DNA from: Sulfitobacter aestuariivivens
GTDB lineage: Bacteria > Pseudomonadota > Alphaproteobacteria > Rhodobacterales > Rhodobacteraceae
DNA length: 64,000 bases
Direction: 5' to 3'
NCBI RefSeq assembly: GCF_014763045.1
Contig: NZ_JACTAG010000001.1
Coordinates: 1,302,001-1,366,000, forward strand
Part shown: positions 30,031 through 39,976 of the stretch, in pieces
How positions within the stretch are numbered: the stretch's first letter is position 1
Layout: each line of letters starts with the position of its first letter
Made by a program: the position numbers and the translations under genes
The notes under the pieces: model-generated
The model's database searches: none
What the model saw: the letters and a program-made list of their open reading frames with translations, nothing else
Told to the model about the DNA's origin: nothing

Positions 30031-30706
30031 GCCATACCTTAAGGAACTGCAGGACCGCGCGGACCCAGACCGCGCTGAAGATATGCGCCGCTATCACAAA
30101 ATCGACCGGACCTATCTGGGCCTGTCAAATCCCGTCCTCAATGATCTGACGAAAGATTGGCGGCGCACGCTTGATGCCGCAACCCGTGTCGCCATCTCGG
30201 ACGGGTTGTGGCGGACAAATATTTACGAGGCCCGGCTCGCTGCGGCAAAGTTGCTGACTCAGGCGCGTATACGCCCCGATGACACCCCTGCCTGGAACCT
30301 GATCGCAAGCTGGTGCCCGGATTTCGACAGCTGGGCCATCGCCGATCACGCCTGCATGGCTGGCCAAAAACGGCTGGTGGCAGATCCTGTTCGCCTTGAT
30401 ACCGTAGAGCCGTGGATACGCTCAGATCATATGTGGACCCGTCGCGCCGCACTTGTTTCCACCCTGCCCTGGACCAAACAAAACCACCCAAAGCCCGTAG
30501 AACTGTCAGCACGCGACCGCATTCTGGGATGGGCTGCCGAATTGGTGCCCGACCGCGACTGGTTCATTCAGAAAGCCATTGCATGGTGGTTGCGCGAACT
30601 TTCAAAACATGATGCTCCGCGCACGCGCGCTTTTATTGATGCCTACGGTGCACAGATGAAGCCTTTTGCTGCCAAGGAAGCGATGCGCTTTCTTAACAAG
30701 ACCTGA
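30023..30706 (+). CDS. DNA alkylation repair protein, AlkD-like
   Basis: A 227-residue all-helical HEAT-like repeat protein of the AlkD/AlkC-like DNA alkylation repair family (W-rich helices: WNLIASWCPDFDSW, DHMWTRRAALVSTLPW, WFIQKAIAWWLREL). It would excise or protect alkylated bases. The start at 30023 overlaps the preceding PNPOx-like gene by 8 bp; no clear ribosome site is visible, consistent with coupling. It is placed with glmS and a PNPOx-like gene, a linkage without an obvious reason. Confidence 0.85.
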   Translation: MHEPYLKELQDRADPDRAEDMRRYHKIDRTYLGLSNPVLNDLTKDWRRTLDAATRVAISDGLWRTNIYEARLAAAKLLTQARIRPDDTPAWNLIASWCPDFDSWAIADHACMAGQKRLVADPVRLDTVEPWIRSDHMWTRRAALVSTLPWTKQNHPKPVELSARDRILGWAAELVPDRDWFIQKAIAWWLRELSKHDAPRTRAFIDAYGAQMKPFAAKEAMRFLNKT

Positions 30707-30881
30707 GGTTGGGCGCGTCAGCTACAAGGACAAGGACCATAGGCCTCAGTTCGCTGTCGCGCCTTGCTTCGCTCGCGTGCGCACCCTGAGACGGAATTCC
30801 TGCCCGCCCAAGTCACATCTCAGCCCTCGGCAAAAACGCGACATATACACAGGGACTTCGCACCAAGCTGACGCGAACGGA

Positions 30882-31400
30882 TCATCCCTCCAGCGCAACT
30901 TCCACCTCGGTCAGGTCCGTCAGGGATGCCTCGATGATCCGCATCGCCGCAAGAGACAGTTGGCTGCCAGCCGTATCCGGACCCTCCAAAGGAAGAAGTG
31001 TCACAAGGGATGATTTTCCATTGGCCGGATTGGTGACCCGCCCTTGCTGTTCGCTGTCAACCAACGGCGTCTTCATCCACAAACCGGGCTCCGTCGGGCT
31101 GCCAAGTGCGGCGACGGTGGTCCCTAGTGATTTGGTGGGTACCTCAGCCGGTGCGGCGGCTGCCGTGCGCTGCTCTGGTGTTGTGGTGTCCAGCGCTTCG
31201 GCCGTCTGAGCGGACGGTGGCGGTGGTGGCGCTGCGGTTTCCGGCGCCAACCCTGGTGCGCCCTCAACTGCCGTACTGGCAGACGGATCAATCGGGACGG
31301 CAACCGTCGTTTCAGTCCCGCCCGTGCCGAAACCGCCTGCCATGTCGCCACATCCCGTCAGCGCCAAAAGCGCTGCGCTCATTGTCATCATCATTCTCAT
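30882..31400 (-). CDS. Proline/alanine-rich putative lipoprotein
   Basis: A 172-residue protein with a clear lipobox ALTGC (C17), so it is probably lipidated and anchored in a membrane. The middle is low-complexity and rich in Ala, Pro and Thr (about residues 30-95), and a small conserved-looking segment follows (GLWMKTPLVDSEQQGRV). A longer frame to 31499 lacks support; the start at 31400 puts the signal sequence at the front. It is divergent from moaA. No family recognised. Confidence 0.7.
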   Translation of the reverse strand: MRMMMTMSAALLALTGCGDMAGGFGTGGTETTVAVPIDPSASTAVEGAPGLAPETAAPPPPPSAQTAEALDTTTPEQRTAAAAPAEVPTKSLGTTVAALGSPTEPGLWMKTPLVDSEQQGRVTNPANGKSSLVTLLPLEGPDTAGSQLSLAAMRIIEASLTDLTEVEVALEG

Positions 31401-31486
31401 GGTTCCAAGACTAACGGGGTGGCCCACCCGCAGCAATCTGAGAAATGCCGCTTGTGCCGCCTTTGCCGGACGATTACCTAAAAGGC

Positions 31487-32494
31487 ATGACCGCACCACT
31501 CATCGATCCCTTTGCCCGCGCCATTACTTACCTGCGCGTTTCGGTTACGGACCGTTGCGATTTCCGGTGTGTATACTGCATGTCCGAGAACATGACGTTC
31601 CTGCCCAAAAAGGAGCTTCTGACACTCGAGGAACTGGATCGTCTGTGCTCGACATTCGTCGATCTTGGTGTGGAAAAACTGCGCATCACAGGTGGCGAGC
31701 CGCTGGTCCGCAAGGGCATTATGACCTTTTTCCACAGCATGTCGCGGCATCTGGATGCGGGCACTTTGAAAGAGCTCACGCTCACCACTAACGGCAGCCA
31801 ATTGGAACGGTTTGCCGATGATCTCTATGCCGCTGGCGTGCGGCGCGTGAACGTCTCGCTCGATACGCTGGACGATAGAAAGTTCGCTGACATCACCCGC
31901 TGGGGCCGCCTGCCCCAGGTTCTGCGCGGCATTGACGCCGCCTTGCGGGCCGGATTGAAGGTCAAGATCAACGCGGTAGCGCTGAAGGGCTTTAACGAAC
32001 AGGAATTGCCCGCAATCACCAGCTGGTGCGCCGATCTTGGCATGGATCTGACCTGGATCGAGGTCATGCCGATGGGCGATATCGGCAACGAAGACCGGCT
32101 GGATCAATATTGGTCGCTGCGCGACGTACGCACAACCTATGAGCAGCATTTCACCGTTACTGATCTGGCAGAACGTACAGGGGGACCTGCCCGCTATGTT
32201 CAGCTGGCAGAAACCGGACAAAAGATCGGCTTTATCACACCGCTGAGCCATAATTTCTGCGAAAGCTGCAATCGCGTGAGGATCACCTGTACCGGTGAAA
32301 TATACATGTGTCTTGGGCAAGAGGACGTAGCCGATTTGCGCGCCCCCCTTCGCGCGCACCCGGACGACGATGCGCCACTTCGCGAGGCCATCGTCGCCGC
32401 CATCGCGCGCAAGCCCAAGGGCCATGATTTTGATTATTCCCGTCAGAAGCTTGACGGACAGATGCCCCGCCACATGAGCCACACAGGCGGCTGA
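31487..32494 (+). CDS. moaA: GTP 3',8-cyclase, molybdopterin synthesis
   Basis: Radical-SAM enzyme that with MoaC makes cyclic pyranopterin monophosphate, the first step of molybdenum cofactor synthesis. The 335-residue protein has the SAM-cluster motif CDFRCVYC (about residues 22-29), the C-terminal cluster ligands in [18 protein letters not shown], and the conserved C-terminal Gly-Gly. The start at 31487 (MTAPLID) matches relatives; an upstream ATG at 31445 would add 14 residues. waaA starts 5 bp after its stop. Confidence 0.96.
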   Translation: MTAPLIDPFARAITYLRVSVTDRCDFRCVYCMSENMTFLPKKELLTLEELDRLCSTFVDLGVEKLRITGGEPLVRKGIMTFFHSMSRHLDAGTLKELTLTTNGSQLERFADDLYAAGVRRVNVSLDTLDDRKFADITRWGRLPQVLRGIDAALRAGLKVKINAVALKGFNEQELPAITSWCADLGMDLTWIEVMPMGDIGNEDRLDQYWSLRDVRTTYEQHFTVTDLAERTGGPARYVQLAETGQKIGFITPLSHNFCESCNRVRITCTGEIYMCLGQEDVADLRAPLRAHPDDDAPLREAIVAAIARKPKGHDFDYSRQKLDGQMPRHMSHTGG

Positions 32495-32499
32495 GCCCA

Positions 32500-33783
32500 G
32501 TGGCGCGGCCCCTTCTGTACAGCGCATGGGTTGCGGCCAGCATAGCGCTGGTCCCCTTCTTTGCGCGCCGTGAAATAGCCAAGCTGCGTACGGCAGGGGT
32601 TTCGGTAGAGCGTGCGCAGGAAAAACTGGGCTATCCAACGGCAGAGCGTTCCAGAGGCGGCCCTTTGATCTGGTTCCACGGTGCCTCGGTCGGGGAAAGC
32701 CTGTCTGTGCTGGCACTGATCAGACGCATGGGAGAGATACTGCCCCGCGCGCAGTTTTTGATGACCTCGGTGACAGCGACCTCTGCCAAACTCGTCGGCA
32801 ATCGCCTGCCGTCCCGAACAATACACCAATTCGCGCCACTTGATGCTCCCGGTGCAACCAAACGTTTTCTGCGCCACTGGCGACCAGACGCAGCGCTTTT
32901 CGTGGAAAGCGAGCTGTGGCCTCAACTGTTGCGCCGAACCCATGAGGGCGGTGCGCGTATGGCATTGATCAATGCACGCCTGTCAAAGGGCAGCGTCAGT
33001 CAGTGGAAAAAATTTCCGAGCGTTTCCAAATACATGCTCGACGTCTTTGATATTATCCTGACGCAAAACACTGCGATGGCGGGTACCATGAAAGACCTCG
33101 GCGCACCGTCTGATCGTATCCGACCGGGTGTGAATCTGAAGTCCATGTCAGATCCGCTGCCTGTTGACACATCCACGCTGACAACCATGCGCGACGCGCT
33201 GGCCAATCGTCCGGTCTGGGTCGCCTCCTCCACGCATCCGGGCGAAGAGGAAACCGTGCTGGAGGCCCACAAGGCCTTGCTAAAGACCCAACCGGATCTT
33301 CGCCTGATCCTTGCCCCCCGTCATCCCGAACGGGGCACACAGGTGGCCGACCTGATCGACAGATCCGGCCTGACCCACAGCCAACGCAGCACGGGTGGCG
33401 CACCGGGGCCGCAAGTTTACCTGGCTGATACGCTGGGTGAACTCGGCACGTGGTACGCGCTGACCGATATCGTGTTTCTGGGCGGCTCACTACGACCCAT
33501 CGGGGGTCACAATCCTTTTGAAGTCGCCCAAGCCGGGGCCTTTGCACTGTCGGGTACGCACGTCACGAATTTCGCCGAAACATTCGATGAGATGCAGGTC
33601 GCCGGTGCCGCACGACTGGTGGCAGACACGGCCGATCTGACCACCCAGATTGGCAATCTGTTGTCGAATGATCAGGATCGCGCGATGGCCTGCAAGGCCG
33701 CCAAAGCCTATAGTGCGTCAAAAGAGGATCAACTCGATCAGATTGCGCAACAGCTGATCACCGCACTGGAGCTCAGCCCATGA
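32500..33783 (+). CDS. waaA: 3-deoxy-D-manno-octulosonic-acid transferase
   Basis: Inner-membrane enzyme that adds Kdo to lipid A. Of 427 residues, an N-terminal hydrophobic helix (about 5-22) is followed by the GT-B halves: WFHGASVGESLS (about 58-69), with the base-like Glu in GES, and later VASSTHPGEEE and FLGGSLRPIGGHNPFEVAQAG. Start codon is GTG at 32500, without a strong ribosome site but only 5 bp after moaA. The glycosyltransferase gene overlaps the 3' end by 4 bp. Confidence 0.95.
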   Translation: MARPLLYSAWVAASIALVPFFARREIAKLRTAGVSVERAQEKLGYPTAERSRGGPLIWFHGASVGESLSVLALIRRMGEILPRAQFLMTSVTATSAKLVGNRLPSRTIHQFAPLDAPGATKRFLRHWRPDAALFVESELWPQLLRRTHEGGARMALINARLSKGSVSQWKKFPSVSKYMLDVFDIILTQNTAMAGTMKDLGAPSDRIRPGVNLKSMSDPLPVDTSTLTTMRDALANRPVWVASSTHPGEEETVLEAHKALLKTQPDLRLILAPRHPERGTQVADLIDRSGLTHSQRSTGGAPGPQVYLADTLGELGTWYALTDIVFLGGSLRPIGGHNPFEVAQAGAFALSGTHVTNFAETFDEMQVAGAARLVADTADLTTQIGNLLSNDQDRAMACKAAKAYSASKEDQLDQIAQQLITALELSP

Positions 33784-34838
33784 CCCCCGTCGACATCCGT
33801 ACCGTGCAGGTCATTGCACCCAACTTCAAACGCCGGATATCCGGAGTGACTTCAACTGTCATCCGGCTGGTACCGGTGCAGGCAAAGAACATCGCAATCG
33901 CGGCCTCCGGTCCCGTCCTGCCCTCGCACGTACCTCAGGTGCCGCTGCGCAGCCTTTTGACGATGCCGCGCCGGGGACCAGGCGGTGCGCGGGTCTGGCA
34001 CGCCCGGCGCAATCTCGAGATGATCGGCGGACTTGCCCTCAAATTTCTGCTGGGCAAAAAGCTCAAGCTGATCTTCACCTCGGCCTCTCAACGCGAACAC
34101 ACCGGGTTGACCCGTTGGTTGATCAACCAAATGGACGCCGTGGTGGCCACATCCGACAAATCAGCCTCGTATCTTCAGGTACCGGCACAGGTCATCATGC
34201 ACGGCATAGACGCCAATGATTACAAGCCCGTCGCCGACCGGGCGGCGCTGCGGGGCGACCTGGGGTTGCCTGATGGCAAGCTGATCGGCTGCTTTGGCCG
34301 TATCCGCGCGCAAAAGGGCACCGACGCATTTGTGGACGCGATGATAAAGGTGCTTCCCGATCATCCTGACTTCAACGCATTGGTCATGGGGCGCGCCACG
34401 GCTCAGCATGAGGCATTCCTGACCGATCTCAAGGCAAGGGTGTCGGACGCCGGCCTTTCAGACCGCATTTACTTCAGGGACGAAGTCCACGGCGACACAC
34501 TGGCGGCGCATTTTCAGGCGCTTGATCTTTACGTAGCGCCGCAACGCTGGGAAGGCTTTGGCCTGACCCCGATCGAGGCGATGGCCACAGGATGTCCCGT
34601 TGTCGCCACCCGTGTTGGGGCATTCGAAAAGCTGGTCAAAGACGGCGAAACGGGTTTGCTGGCGCCCCCTGACGACATTCCCGCACTCTCATCGGCGGTC
34701 GATGACGCTCTTTCAGACCGCGAACGGCTCTCCCTATGGCGCGAGGCGTCAAGGGCGCATGTCCTGCAGGACTACACGCTTGAGCGCGAAGCGGCAGAAT
34801 TGATTGCCCTTTACCGCCGTCTGCTAGAGACGACCTGA
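33780..34838 (+). CDS. Glycosyltransferase family 4, probable LPS core
   Basis: A 352-residue GT-B transferase of the GT4 group. The C-terminal nucleotide-sugar domain has GCFGRIRAQKGTD (about 179-191) and WEGFGLTPIEAMATGCPVV with the conserved E-x7-E. The sequence is like the LPS-core mannosyltransferases of the alphaproteobacterial LpcC type, and it is coupled to waaA by ATGA, which supports LPS core assembly. The sugar donor is not proven. Confidence 0.88.
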   Translation: MTPVDIRTVQVIAPNFKRRISGVTSTVIRLVPVQAKNIAIAASGPVLPSHVPQVPLRSLLTMPRRGPGGARVWHARRNLEMIGGLALKFLLGKKLKLIFTSASQREHTGLTRWLINQMDAVVATSDKSASYLQVPAQVIMHGIDANDYKPVADRAALRGDLGLPDGKLIGCFGRIRAQKGTDAFVDAMIKVLPDHPDFNALVMGRATAQHEAFLTDLKARVSDAGLSDRIYFRDEVHGDTLAAHFQALDLYVAPQRWEGFGLTPIEAMATGCPVVATRVGAFEKLVKDGETGLLAPPDDIPALSSAVDDALSDRERLSLWREASRAHVLQDYTLEREAAELIALYRRLLETT

Positions 34839-34956
34839 ATCCCCTATTGTCGATCCGGCCGGTCCCACTTTCACCCTTTTGAAAATACCTCAGCGCGTCA
34901 TCCGCCGCAGGCATTTGACGCCACTGAATTGCGCAATACAACCAAAACACACGACC

Positions 34957-36120
34957 TCACGCCGCAGGCATCCGTTGCTCTACAATTCCTGCCCACCAAG
35001 AACACCCCGCCGGGATCGCGTCGTCATCAAAATTGTATTCGGGATGATGCACCATCGCCGTATCGCCATTGCCGACAAGAATATAAGCTCCGGGACGCTC
35101 TTCGAGCATAAAGGCAAAATCCTCGCCCCCCATAACCAGCGGTGCCTCATCGCATTGCCCAGAAACAGACCTGGCGACATCTGCCGCGAACTGGGTCTGA
35201 GCGTCGTGATTGACCATCACCGGATAGTTACGCTTGTAATCAACCCGCGCCCTTGCGCCAAAAGTCGCAGCGATGCCCTCGCAGATCTCCGTCACTCGCT
35301 TTTCCGCCAGATCGCGCAGCTCGTTTGAGAGCGTGCGAACCGTGCCCATCATTTTTACCCGTTGCGGGATCACGTTGAACGCCTTGGAGGAACTCTCAAT
35401 CGATGTGATCGACACTACGATGTTCTCAATCGGGTCCGCATTTCGGCTCACAATCGTCTGCAAAGCTGTGATCGTCTGTGCCGCGACGACCATGGTATCG
35501 ATGGTCTCGTGCGGTTTGGCCGCATGGCCCCCCAACCCCTCAATCTCGATATCCAGCAAATCAGTTGCAGCGAAAAATGGACCGGGACGAATGGCGAATG
35601 ACCCCAATGGCCGTCCAGGCCAGTTGTGCATGCCATAAACTTCCTGAATGCCCCAGCGGTCCATCAAGCCGTCGTTACACATTTCCCGGCCACCCCCACC
35701 GCCTTCTTCCGCAGGCTGGAAGATAACCACGGCTGTGCCGTCAAAATTGCGCGTCTCTGCAAGATACTGCGCCGCCCCCAACAGCATTGCCGTATGCCCG
35801 TCATGGCCGCAGGCGTGCATGGCATTAGGTGTCTTTGACGCATACGTCAGCCCGGTTTGTTCGTGAATGGGCAGTGCGTCCATATCCGCGCGGAGGCCTA
35901 TCACCTTTCCCGACGACGTGTCTTTTCCCCTGATCACGCCCACGACGCCTGTCTGTCCAATACCTTCAACGACCTCATCACAGCCAAAGGCGCGCAGTTT
36001 CTCAGCTACCGTCGCAGAGGTACGGTGTGTGTCGAACAATATCTCGGGATGTTCATGCAGATCACGGCGCCACGCAGTAATGTCTGCATGGAGTTCGGCG
36101 AAACGGTTCTTGACAGGCAT
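34957..36120 (-). CDS. M20 metallo-amidohydrolase (hippurate hydrolase-like), copy 2
   Basis: A 387-residue peptidase M20D-type amidohydrolase that likely splits N-acyl amino acids or similar amides. It has HEHPEI near residue 22, the metal-site motif MHACGHDGHTAM (C104, H106), QPAEEGGGGG and a C-terminal HHPEYNFDDDAIPAG. The start at 36120 has AGGA upstream; a longer frame to 36267 is spurious. It is a close paralogue of the gene immediately upstream, 98 bp away, with collinear residue numbering at the active site. Confidence 0.92.
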   Translation of the reverse strand: MPVKNRFAELHADITAWRRDLHEHPEILFDTHRTSATVAEKLRAFGCDEVVEGIGQTGVVGVIRGKDTSSGKVIGLRADMDALPIHEQTGLTYASKTPNAMHACGHDGHTAMLLGAAQYLAETRNFDGTAVVIFQPAEEGGGGGREMCNDGLMDRWGIQEVYGMHNWPGRPLGSFAIRPGPFFAATDLLDIEIEGLGGHAAKPHETIDTMVVAAQTITALQTIVSRNADPIENIVVSITSIESSSKAFNVIPQRVKMMGTVRTLSNELRDLAEKRVTEICEGIAATFGARARVDYKRNYPVMVNHDAQTQFAADVARSVSGQCDEAPLVMGGEDFAFMLEERPGAYILVGNGDTAMVHHPEYNFDDDAIPAGCSWWAGIVEQRMPAA

Positions 36121-36218
36121 CGGGTTTTCCTTTGATGGGCTTGGTGTTTGTGCGACGCATTGCGCGGCAAAAATCGTTGGACGTCTGTTCATCCAGTAGT
36201 CGGAACGGACGACGCTTC

Positions 36219-37385
36219 TTACTTGGCAGGCATCCGGGTTTCGACCATTTCGGCAAACCAGGAACACCCCGCAGGAATAGCTTCGTCATTGAAATCATAT
36301 TTGGGATGGTGGACGGTTGGCCCGTCGCCATTACCGATCATCATGTAGGCACCAGGCCGCGCGTTGAGCATATAGGAGAAATCCTCTCCTGCCATGATGG
36401 GCGGGGTATCGCGCCAGACGCCCGGGGTGATCTTCTCAGCCACATCCGCTGCGAAGATTGTGTTTTCGGCATGGTTCACCGTGATGGGATAGCCGCGCTC
36501 ATACGTGATGTCCGCAGTACATTGATAGGCCGCCGCAGTATGTGTGACGACCGCGCGCAGCCTCTCTTCCGCCAGATCGCGCACACCGTCCTCCAGCGTG
36601 CGCACAGTGCCGCGCAGGCGCACCTTTTGTGGCAGCACATTGTGGCTGTCGGTGTCACTGCGCAGGGTACAGACCGAAACGACAACCTGTTTGACCGGAT
36701 CTACATTACGGCTGGCGATGCTTTGCAGCGCAACCACGACATGTGCGGCAGCCAGATTGGTATCAATGGCTTCGTGCGGGGCCGCGGCGTGGCCTCCCTG
36801 CCCTTCGATATAGATGTCGAATTCGTCTGCGGCAGCCAACAACGCGCCTTCCCGGATTGCGAATGCGCCCACGGGGTAATCAGGCATATTGTGCATGCCG
36901 TAGACTTCCTGGATTTGCCAGCGATCCATCAAACCCTCTTTGACCATCTCGTTGCCGCCGCCACCGCCTTCTTCGGCAGGTTGAAAGATCAACACGACCT
37001 TGCCGTCAAAGTTCTTTGTTTCTTGCAGGTATTGCGCCGCCCCCAGCAGCATCGCGGTATGGCCGTCGTGGCCACAGGCGTGCATCTTGCCGGGGGTTTT
37101 GCTGGCATAGTCAAGCCCGGTTGCTTCCTCGATCGGCAGCGCATCCATGTCTGCGCGCAATCCAATACAACGGCCCGACGTGTTGGTCTTGCCTTCAATC
37201 ACTGCCACGACACCGGTTTGCCCGATCGCTGTCGTGATGTCCGTAATTCCAAAATCGCGCAGCTTGCCTTCGACAAACTTCGCTGTCTCGTGTACGTCGA
37301 ACATCAGCTCGGGATATTGGTGCAGATGACGCCGCCAGCCCGCTATTTCGGCATGGGTTTCGGCAAATCGGTTTTTGATCGGCAT
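36219..37385 (-). CDS. M20 metallo-amidohydrolase (hippurate hydrolase-like), copy 1
   Basis: A 388-residue M20D amidohydrolase, homologous over its whole length to the next gene. It has HQYPEL (about 22-27), MHACGHDGHTAM (C104, H106), QPAEEGGGGG and HHPKYDFNDEAIPAG. In this family the Cys and His residues bind the metals. It follows the FAD oxidoreductase by 23 bp and probably shares its transcript. The two copies likely differ in acyl or amino acid preference. Related enzymes include IAA-amino acid hydrolases. Confidence 0.92.
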   Translation of the reverse strand: MPIKNRFAETHAEIAGWRRHLHQYPELMFDVHETAKFVEGKLRDFGITDITTAIGQTGVVAVIEGKTNTSGRCIGLRADMDALPIEEATGLDYASKTPGKMHACGHDGHTAMLLGAAQYLQETKNFDGKVVLIFQPAEEGGGGGNEMVKEGLMDRWQIQEVYGMHNMPDYPVGAFAIREGALLAAADEFDIYIEGQGGHAAAPHEAIDTNLAAAHVVVALQSIASRNVDPVKQVVVSVCTLRSDTDSHNVLPQKVRLRGTVRTLEDGVRDLAEERLRAVVTHTAAAYQCTADITYERGYPITVNHAENTIFAADVAEKITPGVWRDTPPIMAGEDFSYMLNARPGAYMMIGNGDGPTVHHPKYDFNDEAIPAGCSWFAEMVETRMPAK

Positions 37386-37408
37386 GTCAGGTTCTCCTAT
37401 CGGCGGGG

Positions 37409-38755
37409 TCAGAGACTTGGGCCCAGCCGCATCGCAGAGCCATCGGTGAATCGGCTCAAACGGAATCTGCCCAGATCATGCCCCACCGCATCGCCAGTGA
37501 CCAGTGCTGCAAGGATTTTGCCCATCGCCGGACCGATCCCAAATCCGTGGCCGGACATCCCGGTGCCGATCACCAAACCGGGAAGAGACGCACACTGATC
37601 AACAATCGGCACAATGTCAGGCATCGTGTCGATCATTCCCGCCCAGGCCGCCTTGAGCCGGACGGGGCCCAGTGCGGGAAACATCTCTTCGAAATCGCGG
37701 CGCAACTTTTCGATCCTGCGCCTGTTTGGGGTCGGGTCAAGCACCCGCATCCGCTCAAATGGTGTTTCCTGATCTGGCTCCCAGCTTCTTGCTGTGCCCC
37801 AGGCATCGGGAAATCCCGGCGGAGCGGCAGGATAGATCATTTGGCCGAAGGGACTGTGTCTGAGCCGTGGCAAAAACTTCGGCAGCGCCCGAAAGGCATC
37901 AGGACCAACGTAGAGTTCTGTCAAATCAGGCGGGGCGAGAGTATAGCCGCCATCCAAGCGGCGGCGCAGCGCGACGTCGCGGCCAGCCGTTGCCCCAGCA
38001 CAGATATCTGCCAGCGGCTCGGTTGCAGCGACGTTCTCACGGACGGAGAGCTGCGGGATCGACACCCCATGATTGCGCAGGAAAAGCGAGGACCACGCGC
38101 CACCGGCAAGCACCACCGAAGAGGCAGCAATACGTCCCGCCTCCGTCACCACGCCGACCACGCGCCCGGCCTCCAGATCCAAGCTGCGCACCGCGCAGTT
38201 CTCGACAATCTGAACCGATTCCCGCACCGCAATCCCCGCTATCGCAGGGACTGCGACCCAGGGTTCAGCGCGCATGTCAGAAGACGTGATCATCGCGCCG
38301 GCGTAGTCGCCCGCAAGATTGGGAAACATCTTCCTTGTTTCCGCAGGCGATACCACTTTGGTATCAACGTTGTGCGCGTGGGCGTGGGTCAGCCAGGCCT
38401 CGAACCTTGCCAATTGTTGGGCGTCCGATGCCAGATAGCTGATCCCCTCTTGGCGCAAACCGATATCAATATTGGTCTGTGCCGCAAGCGATTTCCAAAG
38501 ACCGATCGCTTCGACCATGATCGGCAACTCATCCGGATCGCGCCCCTGCTGGCGAATCCACCCCCAATTGCGGGAAGATTGTTCGCCCGCGATGCGCCCC
38601 TTTTCCAGCAAAAGAACCTCATGCCCAGCGCGCGCTAGGTAAAGTGCTGTACACACACCGATAACCCCGCCACCGATGACGATGACATCGGCCCGCGCCG
38701 GCGGCGGACCGGGAAAGGTGACAGGTGTATCCAGGCTGATCGGAAAGCGTATCAC
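37409..38755 (-). CDS. FAD-dependent oxidoreductase, D-amino acid oxidase type
   Basis: A 448-residue DAO-family enzyme with an N-terminal FAD Rossmann motif VIGGGVIGVCTALYLARAGHEV (given here only as GGGVIG, residues 28-33), the SSRNWGWIRQQGRD segment that would hold the flavin, and the C-terminal TGMSGHGFGIGPAMG signature. Members oxidise amino groups of D-amino acids, sarcosine or other secondary amines. The start is GTG at 38755 with a weak ribosome site. It lies between argE and the M20 genes, suggesting use of an amino acid released from the transported substrate. Confidence 0.88.
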   Translation of the reverse strand: MIRFPISLDTPVTFPGPPPARADVIVIGGGVIGVCTALYLARAGHEVLLLEKGRIAGEQSSRNWGWIRQQGRDPDELPIMVEAIGLWKSLAAQTNIDIGLRQEGISYLASDAQQLARFEAWLTHAHAHNVDTKVVSPAETRKMFPNLAGDYAGAMITSSDMRAEPWVAVPAIAGIAVRESVQIVENCAVRSLDLEAGRVVGVVTEAGRIAASSVVLAGGAWSSLFLRNHGVSIPQLSVRENVAATEPLADICAGATAGRDVALRRRLDGGYTLAPPDLTELYVGPDAFRALPKFLPRLRHSPFGQMIYPAAPPGFPDAWGTARSWEPDQETPFERMRVLDPTPNRRRIEKLRRDFEEMFPALGPVRLKAAWAGMIDTMPDIVPIVDQCASLPGLVIGTGMSGHGFGIGPAMGKILAALVTGDAVGHDLGRFRLSRFTDGSAMRLGPSL

Positions 38756-38789
38756 AGTCCGCGTGTCTTTTGCCTGCCGCCGAAATCCG

Positions 38790-39953
38790 TCACCCTAGGA
38801 GGCGCTGAAGCAGCTTTTTCATAAAGTCGTGCCCCGCGTTGAATTGCGCGACGGTCACAAACTCATCTGGCTGGTGCGCTTGTCCGATGTCGCCGGGGCC
38901 GCAGATCACGGCCGAATAACCAGCCTCCTGAAACTGACCGGCCTCCGTGCCATAGCTGACCTTGTGAGCAGCGTTATCGCCGGTAAACTGTCGCACCAGT
39001 GTTTCCGCCTCGCCGTCTTTTTCGGGCTTCAATCCGGGCACATCGAATTTGGGTGTCACGCGAATGTAAGTTTCTGGCACCACGGCCTGCATCTGCTTTT
39101 CGACCTCAGCGACCTTCTTGAGATAGGCCGCGCCCCATTTGTCCTTGTCCTCGCCCGGAACAACTCGAAAACCCATCCCGAAAGTACAGTGTTTGGCAGT
39201 GATGTTTTCGGCTGTGCCGCCGCTGATCATGCCGACATGCGCAGTGGTGAAAGGCGGGTCAAACATCGACGCGATCTCAGTCGGTTTGCGCGCCATGTTT
39301 TCCGTGTTTACGTCATTGGCCCACTCGATAAGCTTGGCGCCTGCCATGATCGCATTGACGCCGGTGTGCATGATCGAGGAATGGACCTCGAAACCGACCA
39401 CTTCGGTCAAAAACCCGGTGCCGCCCTTATGCCCAGTGACGGCTTGCATCATCGATGGTTCGCCGACAATCACGGCGGACCCTTTGGGCAGCACCGGCTG
39501 CATAGCCTTGATCATGGGAGGGGCGCCCGTGCAGCCGACCTCTTCGTCAAAGCTGAGCGCTATCTGCAAGGGACGCTTGATGCCCGCGTGATGCGCCTCG
39601 ACCAGCGCCCAAAGCGCCAGCGCGTCAAAACCCTTCATATCACAGGTGCCACGCCCGAAATACTTGCCGTCCCGTTCGACCACCTCGAAGGGGTCGCTGT
39701 TCCATGGCTGGCCATCGATCGGCACCACGTCAGTGTGACCCGATAGGACAATCGCCCCCTCCTCCCACGGTCCGACATGCGCGAAGAGCGCGTGTTTGGG
39801 CTGATCAGGGTCGATGTAGCGATGACTGTCGATACCATGGCTGTGCAGGTAGTCCGCAACCCAGTCGATAAGGGGAATGTTAGTGTCACGGCTGACAGTG
39901 GGAAAGCTGATGAGCTTGGTCATCAGATCCAATGGGGAAAGACGGTCAGCCAT
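38790..39953 (-). CDS. argE: Acetylornithine deacetylase (ArgE-like)
   Basis: M20 family deacetylase of 387 residues. It has [14 protein letters not shown] (H73, D75), [17 protein letters not shown] with the catalytic Glu, and [15 protein letters not shown] near the C-terminus. ArgE removes acetyl from N-acetylornithine in arginine synthesis, but in this context, next to peptide uptake genes, it may act on other N-acyl amino acids. AAGGA is at the ribosome site, and a small hairpin touches it. FAD oxidoreductase follows. Confidence 0.88.
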   Translation of the reverse strand: MADRLSPLDLMTKLISFPTVSRDTNIPLIDWVADYLHSHGIDSHRYIDPDQPKHALFAHVGPWEEGAIVLSGHTDVVPIDGQPWNSDPFEVVERDGKYFGRGTCDMKGFDALALWALVEAHHAGIKRPLQIALSFDEEVGCTGAPPMIKAMQPVLPKGSAVIVGEPSMMQAVTGHKGGTGFLTEVVGFEVHSSIMHTGVNAIMAGAKLIEWANDVNTENMARKPTEIASMFDPPFTTAHVGMISGGTAENITAKHCTFGMGFRVVPGEDKDKWGAAYLKKVAEVEKQMQAVVPETYIRVTPKFDVPGLKPEKDGEAETLVRQFTGDNAAHKVSYGTEAGQFQEAGYSAVICGPGDIGQAHQPDEFVTVAQFNAGHDFMKKLLQRLLG

Positions 39954-39961
39954 TGCTAATC

Positions 39962-39975
39962 CTTTCGAGAGAAAG
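39962..39975 (-). other. Small hairpin next to the argE ribosome site
   Basis: Arms CTTTC and GAAAG with a 4-nt loop. On the transcript the 3' arm lies next to the AAGGA of the argE ribosome-binding site, so the stem could partly mask it. The stem is short and its effect is uncertain. Confidence 0.35.
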
Positions 39976-39976
39976 C

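Noticed and set aside
31478..32716. 412-residue open frame on the minus strand opposite moaA
   Set aside because: Shadow of moaA and waaA; no recognisable motifs.
36132..37598. 488-residue open frame on the plus strand across the M20 genes
   Set aside because: Antisense shadow spanning two real genes and their gap; no protein family pattern.
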